In this document: piece after piece, positions 12,660 to 23,559 of the stretch
Numbering within the stretch: the first letter of the stretch is position 1
Layout: each line of letters starts with the position of its first letter
From: Gnetum montanum
Lineage: Eukaryota > Streptophyta > Gnetopsida > Gnetales > Gnetaceae
Length of the DNA: 64,000 bases
Assembly (NCBI GenBank): GCA_015680685.1
Contig: MNCI01030375.1
Coordinates: 62,001 to 126,000 of the forward strand
Direction of reading: 5' to 3'
Position numbers and translations under genes: made by a program
Notes under the pieces: generated by a model
What the model saw: only the letters and a program-made list of their open reading frames with translations
The model's database searches: none
Told to the model about the DNA's origin: nothing

Positions 12660-13620
12660 TATAGTTGACATTGCATTATGTACCCAAAAATATTGAGTTT
12701 TTTGGCATAATATCAAGCTTTTTAAAAGGTGTTCAATGTGATGCTCAAAATAATATTGAGTTCTTTTTTTTTTTTTTATTGAAAGTGTTTCTAGCTTTTG
12801 GGTATTTGTTTTTGGACGTTTCGTAGTTTCCTTGCCCTTTCTTGCCAAAGATGATTTGTTTTCATTTATACTCATAACCAATTGCAATAATGAGGATTGC
12901 ATGTTTCGTTGTTTAGCTTGGGTAAGTTTCACTCTCGTTGTTATAGAAAACATTGTGTTTTTAAGCCAACCCAAAGCATAACATATTTTTTTTCCGGAGT
13001 AGTTGTCAAGTAACCGTAGGAATGAAAATTGTTTTTGAATTGAGTGCTTTATAATAAATTAAAGTCATTGTTTATGACGTATATAGAATGATTTTAATTA
13101 AACTCATTTATAATAAATTAAATTCAATATGTATGAGTTAGGTGAGAGACAAATGTGATTCACATTTCATCACAGTTCTGATGAGAGAAATATATTGAAC
13201 AGTGCAAGGTCATGCGAGGCGCAGAGAGGGAAGTTGATAGTTTTAAAGTAAACAAATTGTGATGCGTTGCACAAGAGATTGCAGTTCTGAACTAAAAGTA
13301 AATTTCAACAGTGCGATGGTTTGCAAGTTGCACGTTCACTGGCACAATAAAAAGCAAATTTTTACAGTGCGATTGGATTCGAGTAGCAGCAATTCAACAC
13401 CCCAACAGTACAACCACAATGCATGTTGCATGACTGCATTTTGGTGTGCACTGTAGGTTGCAAACCACTGTGACATGCAGGATTTTGAAAAGAAGTATTC
13501 TGCAAGGACATGCCAGTGGCCGGTCTTCACAGTGAGAGAGTTGTTAATGAATAGAGACACTCTATATTATCAGCTTGGATTGTAAATTGTGCTTTCAACT
13601 TTACCAATGAGGAATATGAA
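12660..13620. other. Low-copy stretch without recognisable gene
   Basis: Frames up to about 120 codons exist on the minus strand (12606-12974) but are Lys/Thr/Gln-rich, overlap a poly-T tract and match nothing I recognise. A phrase 'actcatttataataaatta' appears at about 13103 and is repeated at 13631 and 13668. Confidence 0.3.
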
Positions 13621-13694
13621 CAACCTTTTAACTCATTTATAATAAATTAAAATTTACCAACCTTTTAACTCATTTATAATAAATTAAAATTTAC
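13621..13694. repeat. Tandem duplication, 37 bp x2
   Basis: Two identical units, 13621-13657 and 13658-13694, each beginning CAACCTTTTAACTC. Confidence 0.95.
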
Positions 13695-13781
13695 CAATTT
13701 ATCTACACTGAATGCATTTGGACAGTAAAAAAGTTACAAGCATGATATTTATTCTTTTAAATGCAAGCTTAGTAACAATGA

Positions 13782-14024
13782 CATCTCAAAAGATTACTTA
13801 AACACTTGTGAAAGCACTAATCATTTGCAAAATGTAAGTTGTGATGTTATTGTCTATTCTCTCATCTCAAAAGATTACTTAAACACTTGTGAAAGCAGTA
13901 ATCATTTGCAAAATGTAAGTTGTGATGTTATTGTCTATTCTCTCATCTCAAAAGATTACTTAAACACTTGTGAAAGCAGTAATCATTTGCAAAATGTAAG
14001 TTGTGATGTTATTGTCTATTCTCT
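13782..14024 (+). repeat. Tandem triplication, 81 bp x3, open in one frame
   Basis: Units start at 13782, 13863 and 13944 with CATCTCAAAAGATTAC and are almost identical (unit 1 has 'agcactaat' where the others have 'agcagtaat'). Because 81 is a multiple of three, one + frame stays open through 13825-14031 and would encode a 27-residue repeat containing LISKDYLNTCESSNH and LQNVSCDVIVYS. No promoter, start context or splice site ties it to a gene. Confidence 0.95.
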
Positions 14025-14053
14025 CCACTGATCAAAATTTCACAAGGCAAGAA

Positions 14054-14139
14054 AATGCTTGATTTTCACCCCATTTGAACAATAAGCATTAGGGTTAATG
14101 CTTGATTTTCACCCCATTTGAACAATAAGCATTAGGGTT
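14054..14139. repeat. Tandem duplication, 43 bp x2
   Basis: Units 14054-14096 and 14097-14139 are identical, each starting AATGCTTGATTTTCACC and ending 'agggtt'. Confidence 0.95.
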
Positions 14140-14536
14140 TTGTTTGAATTTGACCTCATGTTCATTATTTGATTATTGTTAATCCATACATCATAAAATT
14201 TACTTACTTATTCACTCCTTGATTTAGTCATTATTGTGTTAGCAGTTTTATTTTTTATGATTTATTAGAGAAGGTTTATTTCGTTATTGTGTCATATCAT
14301 GTATAACTTATTATGATACCTTAGTAAATATTACCAATGTTAAGATCATTCTCCATTAATATTATTTATAATATCACTGCTTCATGTTTAAATGATTATG
14401 ATGCATTAGTAAATATTACCAATGCTAAGATCATTCCCCATGTATACTAATTTTATTGCAAGATTATTAGAGAAGGCTATTATTTTATTTAAATTTGCTT
14501 TCTCATAGGGGGATATTGTTGAAGTTTCATATAAAC

Positions 14537-16905
14537 ATGGAGCTTATAAAAATTATGGGGATTAGCAAAAAGGATCTTTCATGTGAGTACTCATTGTTTT
14601 TTACATTGAATCATCTTAGTATTGATTTTATAGATTTATTAATTAAAGTATTTTTCTTGATTTTATGGTAAATTTTTATTTATTTCCATAAATTGCAGCT
14701 ACTAGCATTATTTGTGAATGTAATTTTCAAACAATTTTAGAGTTGCTAAAAATATCTGTCCTTTCTCAAAAACTAAAGAAAATTGGAATTTATCACTGGA
14801 TGATAATGAATGGAAGTTATGATATGAATATTGTTTACATCTTTTATAAATGGTTGACTAATAGTGTATTTGTTATAGGAAGTACTCTACAGGCTATTGT
14901 TCAAGGACAAAATTTCACCTTCAATGTTCATGACATTGTAGATGTTATACAAATTCCATGTGGTAGAGAGGTAGCTGTCAAGGATCAAGGTGGAAGAAAA
15001 GTGAGAATAATCTAATCCAGTATGCTCAAAAATTTTATAAGAAAGAGAATATTGCTACACTTTTTCCAAAGATATTGTTGCTCTCCAAATTTATGCAATG
15101 GTCTTTATTTTCAGTGAAAGCACCCAAAGCCAAGATTTTTAATAATGCAATTTTACTCATGTGAGCATTGGATAATAATGAAAGTGTTCCATTTGTTATC
15201 TTGATGACTATAATGTCTAAGATGAAGAGGCGAGCAAGGTCATGTAGCTACATGATATAAATGAGTCACTTGGCTTTCTAATTATAGTGACAAAATTATT
15301 GCTGAAAAATGTTCATTGTATTGCTACCCAACTTTATGAAATAGAGAATCTGAATCCTACAAGCATATTCAAGAGTACATCAAATGTCCAAGAAAAGTCA
15401 GACCTCCTATTTTATGAAAGAGCATGATAGCCAAGCTATTGATGAAGGTTGCCAACATGAAAAATGGTCTCATCAATCCATTGAGGATAAGTTGGAACAT
15501 GTGATTGACACATAAAATAATTATTGTCAAAGCAATGCAATACTTTGAAACACTATAAGGGAGTTGAAACCAGACAGGTCTCATTTGATAAAAAAAAAAC
15601 ATCCAATTAAAGGCCAAAATCGAGAATTATGTAGTTGAGAAAAAAAATAGTTGTATCTAGAAGTTCATTGTATAGAATGAAAAAATGGTGAACCAAATAT
15701 TCACATTAAATAAATAAATTATCTCATTAAAAAATGTAGCAATCAAAATTTATGATAGCATAGACATTAATGCCAACGCAAGTAATACTATTAGAGGTTT
15801 GTGCCATGTTATAATACCTTGTAGTTTTAATACTTTGTTCATAGCTTTCAAAAAAATCTAATGATCTTTGTATCGTACATATATTCAATAAAAATGACTA
15901 ATATGATAGCAATTAAAGCTACCAGAAGATTAATTGATTTAGTTAAAGGAGTAAAAAAAATAAGAATATGAACAATATCATCTAAATAAAGGAACACATA
16001 TGTAGACTTGTTGGGATCACTTCTTTTTATTTGCTGACTTCCATGTTAATAACCTTCACTTGTAGTTGATGTAGACTTCAATAGCTTCATTAATAAACCT
16101 TGGGGTATAGTTCCTACAACGAAACCCATAGACTTCATCACCCTGATTGGTTAATCATGTGTGATAATTAATATAGTGATGCAATTGCTTATTATTTGCA
16201 GTTTAAACAATGAAGAGCTTATTATGTTACCATTTTCCCCATTCCTTGCCACAAGATTGTCTTTTAAGTTTGTATACCAACTTGGGTGCAAACAATGGCT
16301 TGATGATGATGTCATCAATGTGTACATCATGTACTTGAAGCAACTTTAGAAATCTATTATTGATAGTCAAGCTTCAATAAAACATTTTCTATTTAAAAGT
16401 ATGCTTCAAGCATTTGCAAAGTCCCTTAAGAGTCAGATTCAACAAAGCCAAAAGAACTTGTTGACACATAAAATAGAGAAACCCAAAAAAAGACATGTCA
16501 TCAATGTTAAAAGTGATACATTGGTTGAAGAAGAGCTTGATGAGTTGGTGGTAGATAAGGATTTTATTAAAGAGGTTAAAAAAATTTACTAGGATGAGTT
16601 TCTTGAAATAGGATAGCCATTATTTTGTCATCGATTAAATATTGATAGCCATTGGGTGTTTGTGATTGTAGACACATCTATAAAAAAAGTATGTGTATGA
16701 TTCCTTACCTTTTTCTTAAGATGTTGTTGTCGTTCAAAAAGTTAATGTCAAAATTTCTTGAATTTTTATTCAAAGGCAATTCTTCGATGGGTGAGAGTAT
16801 AATTAAGGTGAAGGAAAAGCAAAAGAAGTTATCTTCAAAATGGAGTATAGTAGATATGCAAGATATTCCTACTCAAAAAAATGGATATGATTGTGGCATG
16901 TATAC
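14537..16905 (+). pseudogene. Ulp1-like (C48 cysteine peptidase) ORF, 5' part, split by a retroelement
   Basis: Exon 1 is ATG 14537 to 14582 (MELIKIMGISKKDLS) with donor GTGAGT at 14583; acceptor TTGCAG ends at 14698 and the frame continues across into 14699-15013 (FTFNVHDIVDVIQIP block), typical of the N-terminal part of plant transposon-borne Ulp1 proteins. The peptidase core follows near 16.6 kb: SHW with catalytic His at 16650-16652, D of YDSL 17 residues on (reached only across a 2-nt deletion), Gln at 16874-16876 and Asp-Cys-Gly with the nucleophile Cys at 16892-16894. Many stops in the middle. SUMO-protease-like ORFs of this kind ride on Mutator-like and related plant transposons; no terminal inverted repeats were found, so the carrier is not identified. 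Confidence 0.7.
16901..16905 (+). repeat. Target-site duplication (left), TATAC
   Basis: TATAC precedes the 5' LTR start and is repeated after the 3' LTR at 22099-22103. Confidence 0.9.
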
Positions 16906-17789
16906 TGATGAACCATGATTTGTTAGGCTCCGATATCAAACTTACGATATTGGATCCATGATATTGGGTACGTGATATCGCGACTTGGACAACAATATCG
17001 AATACATGATATCGTGACTCCTGTGTAAGCCTATAAATACACATTTGGGTACATAAGAAGGGAGTCATTCAATCAGTGGGTCAGTATAGAAGTAGAGTCT
17101 TTTTCATTCATTTTTAGTTTCTCTCAACTCTTTCCGCAGTGCATGCCTGCAATGTGATGATTGTAATTGTACGAAACCTTTATTCGAGTGTGATGTACAT
17201 GGACATGCACATGATTGGCAATAAAGATCAAGATTACTTCATCATTTCAGCATTCACTTAGTTTTAATTGCTTAATTGTTATTATTATTTCTTTCTTTCT
17301 TAATTAATATTTCTTTACCTTCCTTCACTATCCTTGTTATTAAACACGGAATGAGTACAACTTAATCACAAGCATTTAAGTGTGACTACCTAGTAACCCA
17401 GTAGCGTATCTAGGAGCGCTCAAGTAGTATACGTTTGGTAATCCCAGAAGTAGTACATGAGGTCCAAGATATGTACAGATGATTAAGGACGGATGCTCAT
17501 TGCACTTAGGCTAGCTTAAATTCTCTTCTCCCAATTCCTCTTAGCTTAAAATGAAGTTATTTTCCATTGCCTCAAGGAGTAGCACTAGCTTAGGACCACA
17601 TCATACACCTCACTTTGGACTAAACCATACGTGACAAAGAAAATACTAGTCTAGGTGGGAAGACAGTGAACTACGATCAACATGTAACTATCTAGATACC
17701 ACAACTAGCCCATTTGTGGAGTTCAAATAGATCATGCGTGAAGGCTCGTATTCGTATAGTTGAGTGTAGGGGTACCTCGCCACTCATCA
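16906..17789 (+). repeat. 5' LTR of the nested element
   Basis: TGATGAACC...CTCATCA, 884 bp. U3 carries several GATATC-type palindromes; TATA box (TATAAAT) at about 17032. From 17089 to the end (701 bp) it is collinear with 21398-22098, exactly the same length. Confidence 0.85.
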
Positions 17790-17790
17790 T

Positions 17791-17808
17791 TGGCACCATT
17801 GCCAAGGA
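17791..17808 (+). promoter_or_regulatory. Primer binding site, tRNA-Asp type
   Basis: TGGCACCATTGCCAAGGA, differing from the tRNA-Asp type site at three positions, each a G-to-A within a former CpG. The best preserved site in the window. Confidence 0.85.
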
Positions 17809-17809
17809 C

Positions 17810-17872
17810 NNNNNNNNNNNNNNNNNNNNNNNNNNNNNNNNNNNNNNNNNNNNNNNNNNNNNNNNNNNNNNN
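17810..17872. other. Assembly gap (63 N)
   Basis: Run of N. By comparison with the element at 31948, where the primer site is followed by about 580 bp before the homologous point, the gap hides roughly that much leader and gag N-terminus. Confidence 0.95.
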
Positions 17873-19588
17873 TCACAAATTCATAACCTACCTAGTGACG
17901 ATGAACCCCTGCTGGCCACTAAGAGCTTAATGCATATACAAGAGGCTATTCAAATATCCCATAGGAATCATAAGGAAAGTTGTCTACCTAGGCTTGATTT
18001 AAAAAACTTTTCCAAATTTTCAAGAGGCTATGATTTAGATCTGCAACATCATTTACAAGCCTTCCATGATGCTTGTGTATGGAACAATATTGATAATGGG
18101 TGGCAAAAACTTAAGCTCTTTCCTATGACACTCATTGGCCAAGCGAAAGTATGGTACAGGTCCTTATGACCAAAATCAATTTGACGTTGGCCAACAATGG
18201 TAGGACTCTTCAATGAAAGATATCAAACTTATGCAAGAGTGTCAACCTTGAGGAGACAAATCCAAGAGTGGAAATAAGGGCAACATGAACCCTTGAACAT
18301 GGCCTTAGAAAGATACTACTCTTTGTAAAAAAAATGCCCAAGCCATGGGTTCTCTAAGGAAAGGCTAATGTATCATATCATGGATGGGCTCCGTAAGGAA
18401 ACAAGGGAGACCCTAGGGATGTATGCCCGAGGTCAACTATACGAGCTATGAACCCACCAATTCCAAGAGCTTATTAAGTGGGCAGAAAAAGAAGAAGGAG
18501 AAATGGCTAAATTGGAGAATTTTGAAAGCACTCAATAGGACCAAAATCTCGAATTAGAAAAGGCCCATGATAATGAAGAGGAGAAATCAACTCACCTCAA
18601 GGAGGTGGAATCATCTTTGCCAATACTACAATCACTAGAGGAAATTGAGGCAAAGATCAATAAGATGATGGAATGGATACATGAAAAATGTGGAGAATAT
18701 GCCAACACTATTAGAGGTAGAACCATGACAAACCAAGAAGTAGGACAGAACACCCTTAGACAATCGAAAAGAAGGGCTGAAGAGAATAAGAACTCAATTG
18801 CTAATCATACGTATCGATGTAACCTTTGCTTGTACGATCACCCCAAAGGTCAATGTCTGATCTTGTGACATTTTCATGAGCATTGTGGAGGAATGTTACA
18901 TCCAGACTTCGTACAAAAATATTGGATTCAACCACTGTGGCAAAAACCCTAGTCATGGGGGAGGCCACTATCAAACTGGTTACACCCTTCATACCATCTA
19001 AACCTAAGCACTTATCAGGTTTAGCATCCTATTTCCCCAACCGGGTCAACATCCTCTATCTCACCACATTGTTATCATTCTCCTAAGTACTATCAACCCA
19101 TGTCCTTTTCCATAAGATCACCACCTCATGTTCCTTGCACTTCTCCTCACCCTCAATATTCTCACACTTCACCTCCTTCTACATCGCCACCGATTGCGCC
19201 AGAAGGTTTTGCACCACAGCACCAACCCATGATTATTACTTGTGCTACTATTGTCAACAATAGTGGAGACTCTCCACAATGTTGGAAGTGTCCTTTCTTT
19301 AGGCATAACCATAGAAAGAGACAACACAATTCTAAAACCACTACGTCCACCAACTTAGCACAAGCCCAACACTGTGGTGCATCCTTCCCCTCAAACTCAA
19401 CACCTTGTGTTACCTTATCAAAGCCATCAATTAATGCTCTAACAACCATGCAGCCTAATGAATATAGCCACGTAGGGAGACATATTGATCCTTTCATACC
19501 ATCTTACGATCATGGGTGTCATAGTGGGTCAACTCCTTATCAATTAACCACATCTTATAACTTGCCCTACTATGTCAACTTTAATTAA
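17873..19588 (+). pseudogene. gag of nested element (N-terminus in gap)
   Basis: Gag core motif GGYD-type at about 18025 (RGYDLDLQHHLQAFHDAC) followed by WQKLKLF and AKVWYRSL, then a second half with FNERYQTYARV and a Glu/Lys-rich linker. A compact zinc-knuckle-like C-N-L-C-L-Y-D-H-P-K-G-Q-C lies at about 18820-18865 (CX2CX3HX4C). The C-terminal tail (19100-19588) is Pro/Ser/Thr/His-rich and holds a second C-x2-C (QCWKC). Stops and frame changes interrupt it. Followed by region C, not by protease. Confidence 0.75.
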
Positions 19589-19639
19589 GTGTGGGAATCC
19601 CAATTTGGGTATATTCCACCACCACCTCAAAAGACACCC

Positions 19640-21290
19640 GGTGATTTGGATATGATCGATCCCCAACATTTCCAACATGCATGGATTCACATTTTTCATT
19701 TATTAATTCTAGTCATGATCAACTATTTAGTTATGGAGGATATCCTCCATTCTAACAAGAAAAATTAATAAATGTTTTTCCTTTTCTTTAATTTTACAAT
19801 TTTTTGTTTTCCAGTTTTTCATCTTTCAATTTGTTGTTTGATCTTTTTATTGGTTGGTTCATCTTTTTATTTATTGTTTTATCTTTTTATCTTTTTATGC
19901 GTAATCTCATCTATGAATAAAACACTCATGTGACTCGTTGGTTGAGGTGTTGTTCTATGCTATCAAGTCTTGGGTGGCTAATTATTCGGACAGCAAGCCC
20001 ACCACATCCACCCAACCATTCTATTAATAAGAAGTTCTACTCTGGGTACGATGATATTCTTGTCATCATGAAAACTTAAAAAGTAATTTTGTGCTCATTA
20101 TGCCCAGAGCAAAAAATGATAGACTAAGAGGGAATGATCAGGGTGTGACATCAAGGGGACTTGTGGATTCTCTTTGGTGACATTTGTCAGAGTTAACATG
20201 CAGCCTAGTTGTACTAAGATTCTTGTAGATCTAACAAAAATGGAAGTAAGAGTAATAAAGGCACTCAATAAAGAATGTCAATGCTATTCTAGGGAGTCCC
20301 ACTAGAAAGACATGCACCCATGCCTAAAGGTAGGCGGCTTCTCTAGATTATGCATAAAAAAAGAAGAGTGTGTGTCAAAGCAACCAAATAAAAAGAAAAA
20401 AAAAGATCAAGACAAATGTGCTACAAAGAAATTCCAAATCACTCCTCCCTTGAATGAAACACCAAGTGATCATACACCTTGTTGTCATCATACTCTTATG
20501 GTTGTCCATCATTGGATGAAGCAATGCAATGTCACTGATCAGAGGATGGACTTGGTCTTGATATTGGAGTGACAGGCTAACTACACATTAATCATGTCCT
20601 AAACTTAGGATTCATTGTGCCCTGGGTCAATTACCTCATGTTCCAATCTCTATAATCCCTTCTACAATTCACCTCATCTCGATGTTCATGTATTTGTGAC
20701 CCATGTCTTGTGTAGCATTGAATTCATACCTCATCACAGTGGTATCTACATGTGTGTGTTTTATGGAATTGGTGTGGATTACATTTACTCCTTTTAGTGC
20801 CTAGGGACATTTTCAGGTGTGGTTACATAAGGGCATCATAGGTAGGAACCTACTTTGGGGAGGATCCACTTGCGTAACTTTTGTAATTTGTACTTGTTGC
20901 ACACCACCACATCATTTTATATCCTCCAAGTATTGCATTGCCAACATTATTCTTTCCTTTATCATCCTTTTGATTCAAATGTTCCTATGCACCAAGACAT
21001 GTCCTTTTTCCTCATCTTGCTCATGAATTTCATTGTCAGATTCTACTCCATTATATTCTTGGTACCTTCCAGTCTATTCAATGTTACCCTGGACCTTCCA
21101 ATTAACCTCAAATCCTTCATTTTTGGCCTTGGAAACTCAGAAATTCATTAATTTTACTAAGTGCCCTATTTTCAATGGGCCATGATATCAGGTACCTGAT
21201 ATTGGATCTGCATTATATGGTACGCGATATCGCATCCACAAAAACTATATACATGGACCCCCCCTATGCACGTCAACATCGTTTTACACT
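19640..21290 (+). repeat. Region C spacer of nested element, ending in internal promoter-like module
   Basis: Non-coding block shared with 34980-36400 and, inverted, with 26840-28690 and 58222-59480. It opens with a T-rich tract, then 'aataaaa...atg', a 'tgtgacatcaaggggacttgtgg' type block split over 20110-20170, and 'gacattttcaggtgtgg' near 20807. At 21180-21260 it ends in GATATC-like palindromes and a TATA-like ACTATATACATGGAC. No convincing protein is encoded. Confidence 0.7.
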
Positions 21291-21397
21291 GTTCATGCAA
21301 GGGAAGTTGTTCAAATTTTCTTCCACGAACTTGCTAGCTTGTGCACCTATCATTCATTTTTACTGTGATGCCCATACTGTGATGATTGTAATTGTAG

Positions 21398-22098
21398 AAG
21401 TAGAGTCTTTTTCATTCATTTTTAGCTCCTCTCAACTCTTTCCCCAATGCATGCCCATACTGTGATGATTGTAATTGTAGAAAACCTTTATTCGAGTGTG
21501 ACATACTTGGATACACACATGACTAGCAATAAAGATCAAGATTACTTCATCATTACAACATTCACTTACTTTTAATTGCTTAATTGTTATTGTTATTTAT
21601 TACTTTTTTTAATTAATATTTCTATACCTTCCTTCACTATCCCTATTATTAAACACAAAATGAGTACAACTTAATCACGAGCATTTAAGTGTGACTACTT
21701 GGTAACCCAGTAGCATATCTAGGAGCACTCAAGTAATATACACTTGGTAATCCTAGAAGTAGTACACAAGGTCCAAGATGTGTACGGATGATCAAGGATG
21801 AATGCTCATCACACTTAGGCTAGCTTAGATTCTCTTCTCCCACTCCATCTTAGCTTAAAATGAAGTTATTTTCCATTTCCTTTAAGAGTAGCACTAGCTT
21901 AGGACCACATCATACACCTCACTCTAGACTAAACCATACATGACAAGGAAAATACTAGTCTAGGTGGGAAGATAGTGAACTATGATCAATGTGTAACTAT
22001 CTAGATACCACAACTAGCCCATCTATGGAGTTTGATTGGATCATGTGCGAACACTCATATTCGTATGGTTAAGTGTAGGGGTACCTCACCACTCATCA
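21398..22098 (+). repeat. 3' LTR of nested element (R-U5 part; U3 replaced)
   Basis: Matches 17089-17789 without a length change and ends at the right target-site duplication. Upstream of 21398 the expected LTR U3 (TGATGAACC, 183 bp to this point) is not found; region C with its own GATATC/TATA module runs straight in, through a 31-bp phrase (21366-21397) that recurs 83 bp downstream. Confidence 0.8.
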
Positions 22099-22103
22099 TA
22101 TAC
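22099..22103 (+). repeat. Target-site duplication (right), TATAC
   Basis: Copy of 16901-16905; confirms that everything between is one insertion. Confidence 0.9.
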
Positions 22104-22314
22104 AATAATGTACATGCACCATTTAGTATTTGGAAAAGACTTAAATTTCACTAGTGAGTTTGTTTCCATGAATCAAAATACCATGATATGGGAAATTCTT
22201 AGTTGTTTAGTTCTTGAGCAACCTTGGAAAAAAAAATATGTGCAGCATATTGTCAGTAAGGATTGTAGTAAGCATGGTCCTTTTCCAATTTCTTATGTAA
22301 CTAAAATGCAATGA
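22104..22314 (+). pseudogene. Ulp1-like ORF, 3' part
   Basis: Continues the peptidase frame broken at 16905: the Tyr-Thr codons span the target-site copy and are followed by IMYMHHLVFGKDLNF and an open frame to the stop at 22315. Such C-terminal tails after the DCG motif are normal for plant Ulp1-like proteins. This piece is the least damaged section of the gene. Confidence 0.7.
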
Positions 22315-22459
22315 TGTAAAAGCTAGCTTGCCACCTTCAATGATAGGGAAATTTTATATACATGGGATAACAATGTATTTATTTCACAATTTTTGATTGG
22401 AAATATATATGATTTTTCTTTGTTTCATATAGTGTTTATTATCTTTCAAAATCTAATTA

Positions 22460-23347
22460 TGAGCAGCAAGTATACCCTATGCCCAACCATACAAATTACA
22501 AGTGTTCATGCGCAATCTGCAAATCTTAAGTTCGTAAGTGTTCTAGGAAGTGAAATCTAATCGTGATGATCGTTGTCTTCCCAATTACACTTGTGAAGCT
22601 TAGTTATATGGTTAAGTGTAATTGCAGCACATGATTTTTATTATTTTATATTTTATTCACCTATGATTGATGATAAGTTAAAACTCAATTTATTAACCAA
22701 TTTAACTAATCTGATTACTAATTGATAACTAACTATCCTAACATAAGCATTCAATCCCACTTTCTGCACACATTCTGAATGCATACAACATTGCTGGGTT
22801 ACCAAGCATTAAGTGCTGCTAGGATTACCAAGCATTGTAATTTATGATTGAAGTGGTCATAATTATATGTTTAATTTATTTAGCATAATTAGATAATTAA
22901 TTAAAGTCTTACTTATCTTAATTAGTCATGTATTAATGAAAACAATACATGCAAAAATAAAGCATTAATCTAGTCTAAGTGTCATAAGGTTTGATCAAAA
23001 GGCTTGCCTTTATTACCATTCACACTAGTGTGCTTAGGTACATTAATGCTTAAATAAAGATCTATACACTTTTCAACTCTTGCTATCAGCACTTAGAAAA
23101 ATATTCTAACTTTCAAATGATAAAACTTCAAGAGCTTTGCTAAAACTATGATAAGACATGCCATAAACACAACAGGTGAGCATGTATTTATAGACTTATT
23201 GTGGAGCTGCATCGATGGGGTCCCATAAATGTAGCAAATGCTACATCAATGTGACCCCATCAATGGGGCAACACCACATCGATGGGGATCCATCGACAAG
23301 GCCATGTCAATAGGGGTTCATCAATGTGACACTTTGACACTTCATCA
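22460..23347 (-). repeat. 3' LTR of - element X (family A, CATCGATGGGG subtype)
   Basis: On the minus strand TGATGAAGTG...GCTGCTCA, 888 bp. TATA box (TATAAAT) at 23186-23192. U3 (23200-23340) is built from variants of CCCCATCRATGGGG instead of GATATC. A decayed purine tract (ATGGGTGTA) lies just outside 23347, and the sequence beyond is the post-pol ORF, so this is the 3' LTR. Confidence 0.75.
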
Positions 23348-23559
23348 TACACCCATGACTGAATGAAAACTCATCCTTAAGTCCCCTTACAAAATTGGAA
23401 AGGTATGGGATTATTAAATAACACTTAAAACAACAAATTGACACAACAAAACTGAGTGCTTGAGTGTACAAATTGACATCATTACAAAATTTATGGTGTT
23501 CATAACACAACACTAAACACCATGACATGACTACTCAAACTGGACAACACATCCTCTAG

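Larger units (their letters stand above)
16906..22098 (+). mobile_element. Complete nested LTR retrotransposon, gag-only (family A)
   Basis: A 5193-bp element with both LTR outer ends, tRNA-Asp type primer site, gag and region C, flanked by the 5-bp duplication TATAC. It lacks protease, RT, RNase H and integrase and also the post-pol ORF, so it could only move with proteins from another element. It sits inside the Ulp1-like ORF: the frame ...GYDCGMY before it continues as TIMYMHHL after it, a direct demonstration of the insertion. A run of Ns covers the leader and gag N-terminus. Confidence 0.9.

Noticed and set aside
12600-12660. Second exon after the signal-peptide-like exon
   Set aside because: The two TTTTCCAG acceptors are part of a 34-bp duplication and lead directly into TAA in the required frame.
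13782-14024. CRISPR array
   Set aside because: Three contiguous 81-bp copies without spacers in a plant-like context; a simple tandem triplication.
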